Origin: Moesziomyces globuligerus | Lineage: Eukaryota > Basidiomycota > Ustilaginomycetes > Ustilaginales > Ustilaginaceae | Direction: 5' to 3' | Assembly (NCBI GenBank): GCA_030849465.1 | Contig: JARVLF010000018.1 | Span: 434,001 to 498,000, forward strand | Length of the DNA: 64,000 nt | Shown here: positions 22,145 to 32,185 of the stretch, in pieces | How the letters are laid out: each line of letters starts with the position of its first letter | Position numbering within the stretch: position 1 is the first letter of the stretch | Made by a program: the position numbers and the translations under genes | Notes under the pieces: model-generated | What the model was told of the DNA's origin: nothing | The model's database searches: none | The model's input: only the letters and a program-made list of their open reading frames with translations

Positions 22145-22153
22145 TTAGGGTTA
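22145..22153 (-). promoter_or_regulatory. Tbf1-type / telomere-like box upstream of rps3
   Basis: TTAGGGTTA on the plus strand reads TAACCCTAA toward rps3, about 190 bp upstream of its ATG. AACCCTAA is the recognition element of Tbf1-type factors, which act at ribosomal protein promoters in several fungi. Only the motif is seen here. Confidence 0.5.
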
Positions 22154-22265
22154 CCGAATTCTCGACGGCCATTGGGCAGCCTGCCTACGGCCAGAATCTC
22201 AGCCTTGGGGGCGCGAAGGTCTCCGCGCGCGTCTGGGAAAGCTCGGCCGAGCTTCGAATATTCAT

Positions 22266-22279
22266 CACGTGTATATAAA
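22266..22279 (+). promoter_or_regulatory. CACGTG box followed by TATA-like element
   Basis: CACGTG (22266-22271) is directly followed by TATATAAA (22272-22279), about 285-295 bp upstream of the memo1 ATG. CACGTG is bound by bHLH factors. Whether it serves memo1 or rps3 is not determined. Confidence 0.4.
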
Positions 22280-22562
22280 TATTCAGGCAAATCGGGAGCT
22301 TGCACCCGATGCGTCAACCAGACTGGAATGCAAGCCCAGTACGGCCTAACAGCTCTGGAAGACGCACTGGCCAGCTGCTGACGCCGAGCTGCAGGGTTCA
22401 AGCGCCCATCAAGATAGGGACAGGCTATCAGACTTGGCGACTCATGCTTGACCACCAACCTTCAGCAATATCGCATACTGCCATTCGCATCATCCGTTCG
22501 AACCATCTCAACATATCGGTCGCATTAGAGAGCACATCTGCGCTTCGACTGCTGACCTCGGG

Positions 22563-23609
22563 ATGGAAGCGCCACGTCCTGGGCCGACGAGGAAGGCCTC
22601 GCATGCAGGCAGCTGGTACACTGATGACCGAGCCGAGCTGGATGAGTCGCTCTCTGAATGGCTTCAAGACGTCAATGGGGGCGATCTGCCATCTGCAGAT
22701 TCCGTCTGCCATCTCAAACCATCCATCGACCCTTTAGCTTTGCCTATATCGAGCTGCCGGGCCATCATTGCTCCACACGCTGGTTACGCCTACTCGGGTC
22801 CTGCAGCCGCATATGCCTACAAATGTATCGACGTTGCTCGGGTGGAGAGGGTCTTCATCCTCGGACCCTCGCATCATTTCTACCTCGACGAATGTGCCGT
22901 CTCTCGTTGTGCGCGGTATGCCACACCTTTGGGCGATCTTGAGGTGGACCGCGAAGTGATCAAGGAGCTCAAAGGGACGTCTCAATTCCGAAGCATGACG
23001 CAATCGGAGGACGAGGACGAGCACAGCATGGAGATGCACCTTCCCTACATCTACAAGATCTTTGAAGGCAAGTCGATCCGCATCGTGCCAATTCTGGTCG
23101 GCGCGCTCAAAACCAAGACCGAGGATCTCTATGGCAAGCTGCTGGCGCCGTATCTCAACGACCCTCGTAATTGTTTCGTCGTTTCCAGCGACTTCTGCCA
23201 CTGGGGCAGCAGGTTCCGCTATACCCACTATCGGCCATCGGCGGAGAGTGCAGCGACGATGCTCTCTGCCAGATCGCCTCGATCCGCGTACGAGGGTCTG
23301 CCGATTCATCAGAGCATCCGGGCGCTTGACGAGGCAGGTATCTTGGCTATCACGCATCCCAGGGGACAGAACGAAGCAAACAAGACCGCAGCAGAGGCGA
23401 GAAAGGCGTTCGACGACTATATCAGCAGCACCCGGAACACCGTGTGTGGTCGTCATCCGATCGGCGTGTTGCTCGCCGCGCTTGCCGAACTCGAAAGAAC
23501 TGCCGGCATCCGCTCCGAGTGCCGCTTCACAAGGTACGAACAGAGCAGCCAGTGCACCACACCGCAGGATTCGTCGGTCTCGTACGCCTCGGCGTTCGTG
23601 CGCTTTTGA
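22563..23609 (+). CDS. memo1: Memo1 family protein (yeast Mho1)
   Basis: Single exon, 348 residues. The family pattern is complete: an N-terminal RKASHAGSWY, then APHAGYAYSGP with the conserved His72, FILGPSHHFYL, HSMEMHLPYI, SSDFCHWG with the conserved Asp and His, and CGRHPIG with the conserved Cys. Human MEMO1 binds copper or iron through the equivalent His, Asp, His and Cys residues and resembles class III extradiol dioxygenases; in animals it acts in cell motility and metal or redox homeostasis. The fungal role is poorly defined. An insert around residues 145-155 (SEDEDEHS) lies just before EMHLPY. Convergent with the SMARCD gene, 278 bp between stops. Confidence 0.95.
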   Translation: MEAPRPGPTRKASHAGSWYTDDRAELDESLSEWLQDVNGGDLPSADSVCHLKPSIDPLALPISSCRAIIAPHAGYAYSGPAAAYAYKCIDVARVERVFILGPSHHFYLDECAVSRCARYATPLGDLEVDREVIKELKGTSQFRSMTQSEDEDEHSMEMHLPYIYKIFEGKSIRIVPILVGALKTKTEDLYGKLLAPYLNDPRNCFVVSSDFCHWGSRFRYTHYRPSAESAATMLSARSPRSAYEGLPIHQSIRALDEAGILAITHPRGQNEANKTAAEARKAFDDYISSTRNTVCGRHPIGVLLAALAELERTAGIRSECRFTRYEQSSQCTTPQDSSVSYASAFVRF

Positions 23610-23887
23610 AGATTCGCTACACCGCTTCATGTCAATGCCCTCTCTTCCGTTGTCTGCCATTGCATCCGCTTCGCCGTCTGTCCAGCTCCCTTTTTCTGTC
23701 TCGCTAGCACTGCATCCCATCCGTCGCACTCAAACCTGCCCACTGTCGTCTCTCAGATCAATGCTGATTCGTCCAATCTCCCATCTCCCAGACTGGCGGG
23801 CTGAGCATCGACGAAATGACGGAATCTGGTATTACATTGGCGACAGAATGATACAAGGGCAGCACGCAGGCAAAATTGCCAAGCATC

Positions 23888-26581
23888 TCAAGCGCCGGGA
23901 TGACCCGGCTGCGGCTGCGATGCTTGCGATTGAAGCTCCTGGAGCTTCTCTGCAAGCCGTTGCGCCTCATTCACAATGACCGCCTCGTCGACCCACGCAC
24001 CGCGGAAGGTCTCGGCGCGGCGCATCTCTTCGGCTGTGAAGCTGGACACGGAACCCGCCGCGCCCGGGATCGGATTGTTGCCCAGGATGGCATCCAGATC
24101 GCGCGCCTGGCTGGCTATCCAGGTGCGCAGATGCTCCTGCGGATTCTTCGCGAACGCCGCGAGGAAGTCACGAGCGCTGGCGCGGTTGCGAATCGTCGCC
24201 GCGGCCTGAGCGATCTTGTCGTCGAGCTCGGCGATCTCGCGCGAGGTTGCGTCGTTGGCGGTGTCGAACTGCGCCAGGACGCTGTGCTGCTTCTGGCGGA
24301 TGGCAAGATCTTCGAGGTCGAGCTCAATGTCGTAGGCAGTCGAGTGCTTGTACTCGGCCTTGTCGGTGCGGACCCAGTATTCGATCACCACAGGTTGCGC
24401 CGGATGAAGGTGGCGGTTGATCACCTCGGGGATGTGATGGAAGTTGATGGTATCCGTGTTGAAGAGCGATCGAAGCGCCGGATCGCACTTGACCTTCTTG
24501 AGGTCCGTCTCGTCGAGGAGCTTCTTCTCCTTGACGTACGACCAGAGAGCCGAGACAACGCCTGCGCGCGACTCCTCTTTGATGTCGAGCAGCGTAGCGA
24601 GCTCCGGAGCGAGCGAGTAGCGCTCAGGTGTGTAGGCAGGGTAGAGCACGATCTTGACCTTGGTGGGCACATTGCCCTTGCGCTTGATCTCGAAACCGTC
24701 CAGCGCGGGCTCGGCGCTGGCCACCAGGGGCGCCTCCATTCCCTGCGTGCCTCCTAATCCTCCGGCACCTCCGCCGGCCTGCATGCCGCTGGCTGGTGCA
24801 ACCGAGGGAACGGGTCGGTGCCACTCGACGATGTTGCTGCCGTCCGGGTACAGCGCCGGGTCGCGCATCAGCTCGACCACACAAGTCTTGATGAGGTTGC
24901 TGAACTTGTGCGCGCCGGTGCGGTTGATGCTCGCCTGTGCTGACAGGGCTGTGTTGGCACGCGACTTGAATGAAGGTTCGAGCAGACGGCCCTCGATGCG
25001 CAAAGTCCACGAAGGCACGGCGTCCTCCTCCGCCTCGCCCTCCTTGGGGGCAGTGGATGTCGAGGCGTCCTCCGGCTTAGTCTCGCCGTCAGCGTTCTCC
25101 GCCGACGCGTTGGCTCCGCTACCGCTGGAGTCCTTCGCCTTTTGCTTCTCTGCCATCTGGAAGGGTTGGTTGGCGCAAGTGTTGCTGAGGAAGATGCGCA
25201 AGGTGCGCTTGATCTTGGGCGTGCGGGAGAGGCCGTCGGTGAGCTCGGCGCGCTTCCTGGCGACGGTCCAGTCGAGGTTCTTCTCCATGCGCTGCAGATC
25301 TGAATAGAAGGCCGATTCGGGGACCTGGCGCTTCAGCGAAGGGGGCAGACTTCGATCGGTGGGACGGCCGCGCTTCAAACCGCGGAAGCCTTGACCGACA
25401 AGAATGTCCTGCGCATTCTTACGTCGGAGGTTGTGAGCCTGCTGCTGTGCCTGCTGTTGCGCCTGCTGATGCGCCTGGGCCTGGGCCTGGGCATGCATGT
25501 GCATCTGCATCTGTGCGTGATGCGCGGCTTGCGCCTGCGCTTGGGCCTGCGCTTGGGCTTGGGCTTGAGCCTGAGCAAGCTGTGCTGTATTCTCCATGGC
25601 TGCGAACGTGTGGGCGGGGGAGATCGGAACGCCTTGGTTAGGAGCAAACGGATACGGGTGGTAGGTGAAGGCTTGTCGCAGGTGGAGATGCTCTCGGCCT
25701 GGGAAGCGAGAAGAGCTGCTGGCCCCGGGCGGCAAGGAAGTGGAGCCTGAACGTTGCCAAGGAGGAGATACTTGAGACGGTAGCGGCGCAGAGGTCAGAC
25801 GGTGCGCGTCTGTCTGTCCAGGTCGGATGAGAGGGCGGCCGTGCGGATGAGTGGAAGGAGGACCTGTCCGAGAGTCTGGCTGTGCAAGGGGAATGCCACG
25901 CTGCTGCGGTTGAGACGCGTGCGGGTCGAGCGGGCGTGACTGGCCAAGCGGAGACTGAGCTGCGGGATATGCTCCAACTGCGGTCGATGCTGGCGGGAGA
26001 TGGAGATAGCTGGATGGGTGCGATGCGAAACGATCGGCGTCACTGGTTGCCGAGTGCGCGTGCTGTTGTCGTTGCTGCGCGCTCGGAAGCAATTGGAGCC
26101 TTGATTCGGGCTGTACACTTGAAGGTAAGGTGGACGAGAGCGAAGGTGTTCGAACGGAGACGAATGAGACGGCGCCGGCAGCGAGCGGATGGGTTGGAGC
26201 GGCGCGGTGGTCGATGGACGGGGTGGCAGCTGGACTGGAATCAAATGAAGGTCTGCCCGGGTGGGCTTGCCCAGACGATGCGACGGGAATAGGAGGCGCT
26301 ACCGGAGACGCGCTGAAGGTATGGGAAGACGGCTCGGAAGGAGTCGAAGAGGGTGCGGGCGAAAGTGAAGATGACGGGTCGCGCGCTGATCGGTCCGGTT
26401 GCGGTGTGCGAGCTAGCTGTGGCGGGGCAAGAGGCTGGGCGGGATGCGCGGGAGACACCGGAGCTAACGTGGGCACCGAAGTAGAAGGGAGATGGGGAGC
26501 GGGAGAGATGGATGCAGGGACTGCAGATGGGAGTGACAGGTCGGGTGAAGGGTCGGATCCTGGATCTTGAAGGTTGGACAT
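23888..26581 (-). CDS. SWI/SNF-type remodelling complex subunit, SMARCD/Snf12/Rsc6 family
   Basis: Single exon, 897 residues. The start is the ATG at 26581 (MSNLQDPG); the frame is open upstream but offers only a GTG there. The first ~400 residues are Pro/Ser-rich and disordered, with an (AQ)n stretch and Gln runs near residues 330-390. A conserved SMARCD N-module follows (PTDRSLPPSLKRQVPESAFYSDLQRMEKNLDW). The SWIB domain lies at about 640-720, with YTPERYSLAPELATLLDI and FHHIPEVINRHLHP. The C-terminus has the family's Asp/Glu-rich linker and helices (SVLAQFDTANDATSREIAELD, NPQEHLRTWIASQARDLD). The subunit is part of the SWI/SNF or RSC complex. One gene may serve both, but the sequence does not tell Snf12 from Rsc6. 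Confidence 0.93.
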   Translation of the reverse strand: MSNLQDPGSDPSPDLSLPSAVPASISPAPHLPSTSVPTLAPVSPAHPAQPLAPPQLARTPQPDRSARDPSSSLSPAPSSTPSEPSSHTFSASPVAPPIPVASSGQAHPGRPSFDSSPAATPSIDHRAAPTHPLAAGAVSFVSVRTPSLSSTLPSSVQPESRLQLLPSAQQRQQHAHSATSDADRFASHPSSYLHLPPASTAVGAYPAAQSPLGQSRPLDPHASQPQQRGIPLAQPDSRTGPPSTHPHGRPLIRPGQTDAHRLTSAPLPSQVSPPWQRSGSTSLPPGASSSSRFPGREHLHLRQAFTYHPYPFAPNQGVPISPAHTFAAMENTAQLAQAQAQAQAQAQAQAQAAHHAQMQMHMHAQAQAQAHQQAQQQAQQQAHNLRRKNAQDILVGQGFRGLKRGRPTDRSLPPSLKRQVPESAFYSDLQRMEKNLDWTVARKRAELTDGLSRTPKIKRTLRIFLSNTCANQPFQMAEKQKAKDSSGSGANASAENADGETKPEDASTSTAPKEGEAEEDAVPSWTLRIEGRLLEPSFKSRANTALSAQASINRTGAHKFSNLIKTCVVELMRDPALYPDGSNIVEWHRPVPSVAPASGMQAGGGAGGLGGTQGMEAPLVASAEPALDGFEIKRKGNVPTKVKIVLYPAYTPERYSLAPELATLLDIKEESRAGVVSALWSYVKEKKLLDETDLKKVKCDPALRSLFNTDTINFHHIPEVINRHLHPAQPVVIEYWVRTDKAEYKHSTAYDIELDLEDLAIRQKQHSVLAQFDTANDATSREIAELDDKIAQAAATIRNRASARDFLAAFAKNPQEHLRTWIASQARDLDAILGNNPIPGAAGSVSSFTAEEMRRAETFRGAWVDEAVIVNEAQRLAEKLQELQSQASQPQPGHPGA
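25445..25590 (-). repeat. Gln/Ala-coding hexanucleotide repeats in the SMARCD gene
   Basis: On the plus strand, degenerate GCCTGG/GCTTGG units occur in tandem (for example around 25470-25490 and 25528-25580). They encode alternating Ala-Gln and Gln runs. Such repeats are expected to vary in length between strains. Confidence 0.75.
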
Positions 26582-27913
26582 CGCCCTGCGCTGTGCGACC
26601 TGAGCCTGGACGCTGGTGACCGGCCTTGGGTGTGAGATCGGCACGGAGCTTGGTCCGGATGCGCGCTCTGTCGCGTTCGTGTGTACTTTGGCTCGCGACC
26701 TTCGCGGTTGTTGCAAATCGCGCTGGGAGCGCGAACTCCTCTCAACTAACAGAGCCAACACGGCTACTCTCCTGAACAGACTCCGCGGGCTCGAAAGCTC
26801 CAAGTGGCTCGAAATGCGATTTCGTCTCCTGCAAAGCCAGTAATAGCGAGACGATGGCAGCGATGGCCCAAAGCTCGGCACCTCTGAGTCGTAGAATCCG
26901 ACCTAGAGGTCTTCGTTCAAGATCACGGGCAGTAGCTGCGATTGCCAATCTGGCAAGAGGGCCTGTCGGTGCCTGCGAGGGCGACGAGGGCAAGCGGCAG
27001 AGGAAAGTGGAAGCGGCAGTCTGGTTTCACGATCGGGCAACGAGCAACGCTGATCGGCGGAGGGACTCGAGACCAAGCCTGGAGAAGGCGGGGTCTGGCA
27101 CAGCGGACTGCGAATCGGAGGGAGCCTGGACGGGCAAACGGCGGTGAGCGCAGTGAGTGGCTGAGCGGTGTTTGCCGGCGGGATGGGGGATGGCTTGGGG
27201 AGAGTGTGAGTGGTGAGGCCAGGAACGCGAGCCGAGGTGGATGGCTGTCTCGGCTTGAGACGCGTTGCATCCATCCAATCCACGTCGAGAGTTGGTGGTG
27301 ATCGGGCTTGACTCGTGCGAATGAATAACACGCATGGCTTTGCACACATGCACTTCGGCCGCCACCGCTGTCGATCTATGCAGCGATTCCAGTCCATGTG
27401 TGCATCACTATTCCTCTAGAGCGAACTCGGGAGATTTTGACGCACGGTACACACTCAACGCTCTCAACTCAGCTGGCCAATCGTACCGATTGAGATCGAT
27501 GACCGGACTGTGTCTTGCGACTCGATGGTCGTTATAGGCAGGCAAAGCGTTGGAGAGGTTGATCTGCATCGAGCACGCCTCCACACACGCGCGGTGCAGC
27601 GCCAAAGCCGGGTGGATTTTCGAGGTGCAGATCGTGAGTGTTGGGTTGGCCTGGCTGTTTTTCTCTGGGGCAGTGGGCGGTGGCCCAAAGGTTAGGTGCA
27701 GCGTGAAAAGCGCCGTCCCAGCTGGCTGACGCTCGCCGCTACAGGACGCAAGGCCGTGCGCACTGTCCAGCCCGCTGCAACACTCCTCCTCCGGCCAAAG
27801 CTGCCCTCCCGCGAGTCAACGGCGTGAATCCATACCGGCAACCTTTCCTTTCCACCCTTCATCTTCATCTTTGAATTCGCTTCAAACGTCGTTCCGAAGT
27901 CTATACATCAATC
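26582..27913. promoter_or_regulatory. Divergent promoter region of the SMARCD and acb1 genes
   Basis: 1.33 kb between divergent starts. A pyrimidine-rich stretch (27840-27880) precedes the acb1 ATG, as is common in strongly expressed fungal genes. No gene recognised. Confidence 0.45.
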
Positions 27914-28639
27914 ATGTCCGTCGAAGCCAAGTTCAACAAGGCCGTCTCCATCGTCGGCTCGCTCCCCAAGGACGGCCCCGTCCAGCCCAGCCAGGACGAC
28001 CAGCTCAAGTTCTACGGCTTGTAAGTTGCCAGCCGCGCCACACGCATCGTACATCGCGAAACAGCCGCTGATCCTCTTTCCTCGCTCGATGCTCGGGGAT
28101 CCATCGCAACAGCTACAAGCAGGCCACCGTCGGCGACTGCAACACCAAGAAGCCCGGCATGTTCGGTAAGCATGAGCCCCCCTCTCGAAGCGGTTCGGTC
28201 GAGGTTGCTCGTACTGACCTATCCCGTGTGTGGCCATGCCCTTTGTCATCGCTTCACAGACCTCACCGGCAAGTACAAGTGGGAGGCCTGGAACAAGAAC
28301 CAGGGCCTCTCCAAGGAGGCTGCCCAGCAGGCCTACGTCGACGCTCTCCTCGAGGTTCGTATCTCTCGTCGTCCCTACGTCTCGCGAACGTGTCTTGCTA
28401 ATCGCTCTCGCTTCTGCATCTCGTCCTGGTCTTTTTTCGCTGGCTATGCTGCTGTGCAATCCGCAGATCCTCAAGAAGCACGAGGGTAAGTTTGCCTCCC
28501 GCACCGCCTCATCCGCGCATCACAATGGCCAGACTCTGATGCTTTGTTCGCTCCCTCTTGACTTTGCCTTCGTGACGTTGCGCCGTGTACAGACGAGGGT
28601 GACTCGGCCCAGCACATCAAGGACATCGAGAGCGCTTAA
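27914..28639 (+). CDS. acb1: Acyl-CoA-binding protein
   Basis: CDS join(27914..28020, 28113..28165, 28260..28354, 28467..28485, 28593..28639), 106 residues. All four introns are GT-AG (92, 94, 112 and 107 bp) and phases agree throughout. The four-helix ACBP fold is evident: KFNKAVSIVGSLP, then [35 protein letters not shown] with the family's Tyr/Lys acyl-CoA ligands, then SKEAAQQAYVDALLEILKKHE. The last ~15 residues (DEGDSAQHIKDIESA) extend beyond the usual ~87-residue core. The protein buffers and carries long-chain acyl-CoA, the product of fatty acid synthase. Five exons in a 321-bp CDS is dense for this window, and exon 4 is only 19 nt. Divergent from the SMARCD gene. Confidence 0.96.
28467..28485 (+). 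other. 19-nt microexon of acb1
   Basis: Flanked by ccgcag and gtaagt. It encodes ILKKHE plus one base of the next codon. Skipping it would shift the frame and lose the end of helix 4. Confidence 0.85.
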
Positions 28640-29180
28640 TTCCCGCCCTCCCTCTAAGCCGTGTACACCGCTGCATTTCTTTGCCTGCAAACATGTTCTT
28701 ATTGAGTCGCATCTCCCCGTTTGACGTGTATCGCCTGTGACGCTAGCAGAGTCGGCATTCGGTCAGTGTGCTACGGCTGCCGGGGAATGTCGTTAAATTG
28801 AGCGCCGATGCTTGAATTGACATCATCTCCACTCGAAAGGAAAAAAGGGGAGACCCTAAAATGATGTCCCAAAAAGGTGGAACGAAAATCATTCTGCATC
28901 TCTCACAACCAGACCCTTGTCAGACCAGCTTGTTCTCAATATGCAGCGCCCGCAAACCATCCCGCACAGCTACGGGAATGCTCCGTTACGACGTCAGACG
29001 CCCATCGCAGACAAGGCGCACCTTTCCGACAGCCTCGAACGCACGTAAAAGCCGGGATAAGACATGGAGGTTTGAGACTTGCAAAGGCGCCAGACGTAAC
29101 ACTGTATGGGAAGGGGGAAAGGGGGAACAAGAGAGGGACGGGAACCACTTTTCACTTTGCTTTTCGCTTTGCGGCGTTGC
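28640..29180. other. Convergent 3' region acb1 / tpd3
   Basis: 541 bp between facing stop codons, expected to contain both 3' UTRs. A CCCTAAA sequence lies near 28854. No gene seen. Confidence 0.5.
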
Positions 29181-31053
29181 TCACGCTTGCTGGCTGGCAG
29201 CGTCGAGAGCTTTCTGGGCAAAGAAGCGCACGTCGGCATCCGAGTCCTCCTGCAGCTTCTCCAACGCTGGCGTGATCTTGGCCTTGACCACCTCCTTGCC
29301 CTCGGGTGTCTTGATGAGCACGCTCGAGAGCACCTCGAACGCCTTGGCCACGTTGAAGCGGATGTTGGGGATCGGGTCGGTGACCATGGGCAGCACCGTC
29401 TCCAGCACGTCGGCCGTGATCGCCGACGTGTCGAGCGAAGGCGCCATGGTGGTGATGGCAAAGATGGTTGTCATGCGGTACAGGTAGTTGGGATGCGTGC
29501 CCATCTGCAGCACCTTGGGAATGATCGTCTGTCGCGCCCACTCGACGCCAAACACATCCGTGAGCTTCTTGAGGTTGACCGTGGCCGCCTCGCGAATGCT
29601 GAACACCGTGTCGCCGAGCCACGACATGCAAAGGTTGCTCAGCTGCTCGTCGAAGAACTGCACGCCGAGCTGGTTGGCGAGCAACGGGATGTACTCGATG
29701 ATGGCCTGTCGCACGCGCCATTGCTTGTCCTCGGCCAGCTCGACGATGGCTGGGAGGAGCGACTGCGAGAGGAGGTCGATGCCAATCACCTCGTTCACCT
29801 GCTCGAGCTTCGAGATGATGTTGAGACGGACGTCGGGGAACTCGTCCTTGAGCAGCTGCAGGAAGAGGGGAAGAAGGTGCTCGATGGTGGCCTCCTTGCC
29901 GAGGAGCGGTGCCAGGCCCGAGATCTGCATGCCGAGCGCGGCGCGTACGTGCTGCGAGTTGTCGCCAGCAAGGTCGCGCACGCAGGGCATGAGACGTGCG
30001 AGGATGATGTCCTGGTCGACCAGCTTGGCAAAGCCAGGGATCTGGCCAGCACCGGCGGTGCGCACCTCGGCCTCGTTGTCCTTGAGCAGGTGGACGAAAG
30101 CCATGACGAGCTCGTCGCGCACGACATCCTCGCCGACGGCGGAAGCGAGCTTGACAAAGTGGTCGGCGACCATGTAGCGGACCCTCCAGCTCTTGTCCTG
30201 GACGGCGCTGCGGATGGAGGGGAGCAGGTAGTTCTTGGACTCGTCGTGGCTGAGCGATTCGGCGATGGCGATGAGGTCCTGAACGGTGAGCAGACGCACC
30301 GAGTCCTGGTCGTCTGAGGAGAGCTTTCGGTAGAGCGGGATGATGTCCGAGACCACGAGCTCCTTGGAGAGATTCTTGGCGAACGGCCCAAGATCGCGTG
30401 CGGCGGCCCGTCGGACCATGGGGGTATCGTCGTTGCAAAGGGCGGTGAACATTTTTCGGAGCTCCTCTTGTGTGGCTGGTTTCGACTTGGGGTAGACGGC
30501 GGAGAAGAGCGAGGTGGAGCTGGTTCGCGAGGTGAACCAGTCGCCACCAGAGAGGCGCTTCAAGAGGGGGATGTAGTGCTCCTCGATCTGCGCCTCGCTG
30601 AGGACTTCGGCGATCTTGACGATCGACTCAGATGCCTGTTAGGTGGAAGGCAAGAAATGGAAGAAGAAGTCAGATCGCTGTCCGGTTTGCGATACAGAGA
30701 GGGAAAGGAGGCTGCAGAGCGGGCGCAAAGAGACTCACCTTTTCGCGAACGACGCTCTCTTCGACGGCGGCGAGGTTCTCGAGGGGACCGAGGAGGAGAT
30801 GCGCATATGCTGGTCCGCCCAAGTACTCTACGAAACCGGATCCGAGCTCCTGGGCGAGCGCGAGGAGAACTTCGTCTTCGTCATCGAGAGAGTCCTGGAG
30901 GAAAGGGATGAGCTCGTCGCGTGCGCGCTCAGGACCAAGAGCGAGGGCGATGGTGGAGATGCGGTGGATGGCATTGAGGCGGAGTGTGACGTCGTCAGAC
31001 TTGAGCTCGTCGATCAAGATCGCGATAGGGAATAGCTGCTCGTCGGCCTCCAT
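29181..31053 (-). CDS. tpd3: Protein phosphatase 2A scaffold subunit A (PR65/Tpd3)
   Basis: CDS complement(join(29181..30635, 30739..31053)), 589 residues, in line with other PR65/A subunits. Exon 1 (105 codons) ends ...VVREK at GTGAGT; exon 2 begins after AACAG with [28 protein letters not shown], a conserved HEAT helix pair. The whole protein is HEAT repeats, for example [38 protein letters not shown] and [16 protein letters not shown]. It is the scaffold that holds the catalytic C subunit and a regulatory B subunit of PP2A, a broad Ser/Thr phosphatase in cell cycle, TOR and stress control. Intron 103 bp. Confidence 0.96.
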
Positions 31054-32185
31054 GGTGTCTGCTTCTGAATGGGAGGGCGGTGTGGGGGCGTGTTTTGATG
31101 GCTGAGTTCAGAGGTAGAGATGGAAGTACTGGTGACTAGTGTCGCGGTTACGCTGGATCAATGCCGGTACACGACCCTTTAGAAACGGCCTGAAGATCGG
31201 AGCGAGGCCGGGAATTGATCAAGCAACGGTCGCGAGCGTGTGAAGGGACCTTGCGGATTGTGGATGCAGGCAGGGGCGGGCGAGATGGGACGATGGTGCT
31301 GCTCAATCCGAATCGATCGGCGTAGCGGGCAAGGATCGGCAAGCGGTGGGGTGCAAGTGCGAGCCAAGCGTATCGACGAACAAGAGAATGGCCAAATTGA
31401 GCTGCAAGGATAGCGAAGGTAGCGAAGGTAGCGACGGTGGAGCAGGTGGTTGCAGAAGGTAGCAAAGGCAAACACTTGAACGCGGTCCACACCGGAGGCG
31501 CACTCTCAAACGCGCACGCCGCACGAGCCGATCCACTCTCACAGCCTCTCGACAAAGCACACGCTTGCTTGCACGCAGACCCCCATTCCGTCTGCACACA
31601 CCAACACACCGCTATCCGCCATCTGCGCTCGGCTGGCTGTGGCAATGCGTCGGCCAAGACGCTCTCTCAAGCCACTAGCGTACTGACGACGGTATCAGCA
31701 GGGCTGCTGGCTTTGCAGGGCAAGAAGGGGGCGAAATCATTCCGCCTTGGCTGAGACGGCCCAGCGAGCGACACAGCCTGTTGAGCGCGTCGACTGAAGC
31801 CCGTGCGTGAGGAGTGAAGGAATTCGCCAAAGTCCTGAAATGCTTTGGAGGCTCGATCGAAATTGCCCAAACGCGAGGTGAATAGCACAGTTGCCAGCTG
31901 GCTATTGCTTTGCTTGAATTCAACGTGCTCGCAGCAGCGTACACTGCAGCCACACGACGCGACTGTTCGATAAGACGAAAGTGTTAGTATAGCGATCAAA
32001 CACGCATCACAATGCTTACATAATCCTCCTCCATACCAAGCTGGGCACACCCACCAAACCTCTGACAGGCCAAGCTGGAGGACATTGCGAGGGTTCCCTC
32101 ACGCACATACTGTTCTTCACGTTCAGATGGCCAGGTTTCCGTACAGCAGCAATGTCTGCATTCATCGGTGATTCCTAGTGTGGCC
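31054..32185. promoter_or_regulatory. tpd3 promoter / ada3 3' region
   Basis: 1.13 kb between the tpd3 start and the ada3 stop, both on the minus strand. It contains the AGCGAAGGT tandem listed separately. No gene seen. Confidence 0.45.
31412..31437. repeat. Short 9-bp tandem repeat
   Basis: AGCGAAGGT-type units repeated about three times, the last one imperfect (AGCGACGGT), upstream of tpd3. Confidence 0.75.

Larger units (their letters stand above)
21955..22562. promoter_or_regulatory. Divergent promoter region of rps3 and memo1
   Basis: 608 bp between two start codons pointing apart. It carries a TTAGGGTTA element (22145-22153), a CACGTG box (22266-22271) and a TATA-like TATATAAA (22272-22279). 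Assignment of each element to one gene is inference. Confidence 0.6.

Noticed and set aside
26582..26881. N-terminal extension of the SMARCD protein by 100 residues
   Set aside because: The extension would need a GTG start; the first ATG in frame is at 26581.
29106..30317. Plus-strand ORF of 403 codons opposite the PP2A-A gene
   Set aside because: Antisense shadow of the HEAT-repeat exon; no ATG-based gene logic and no recognisable domain.
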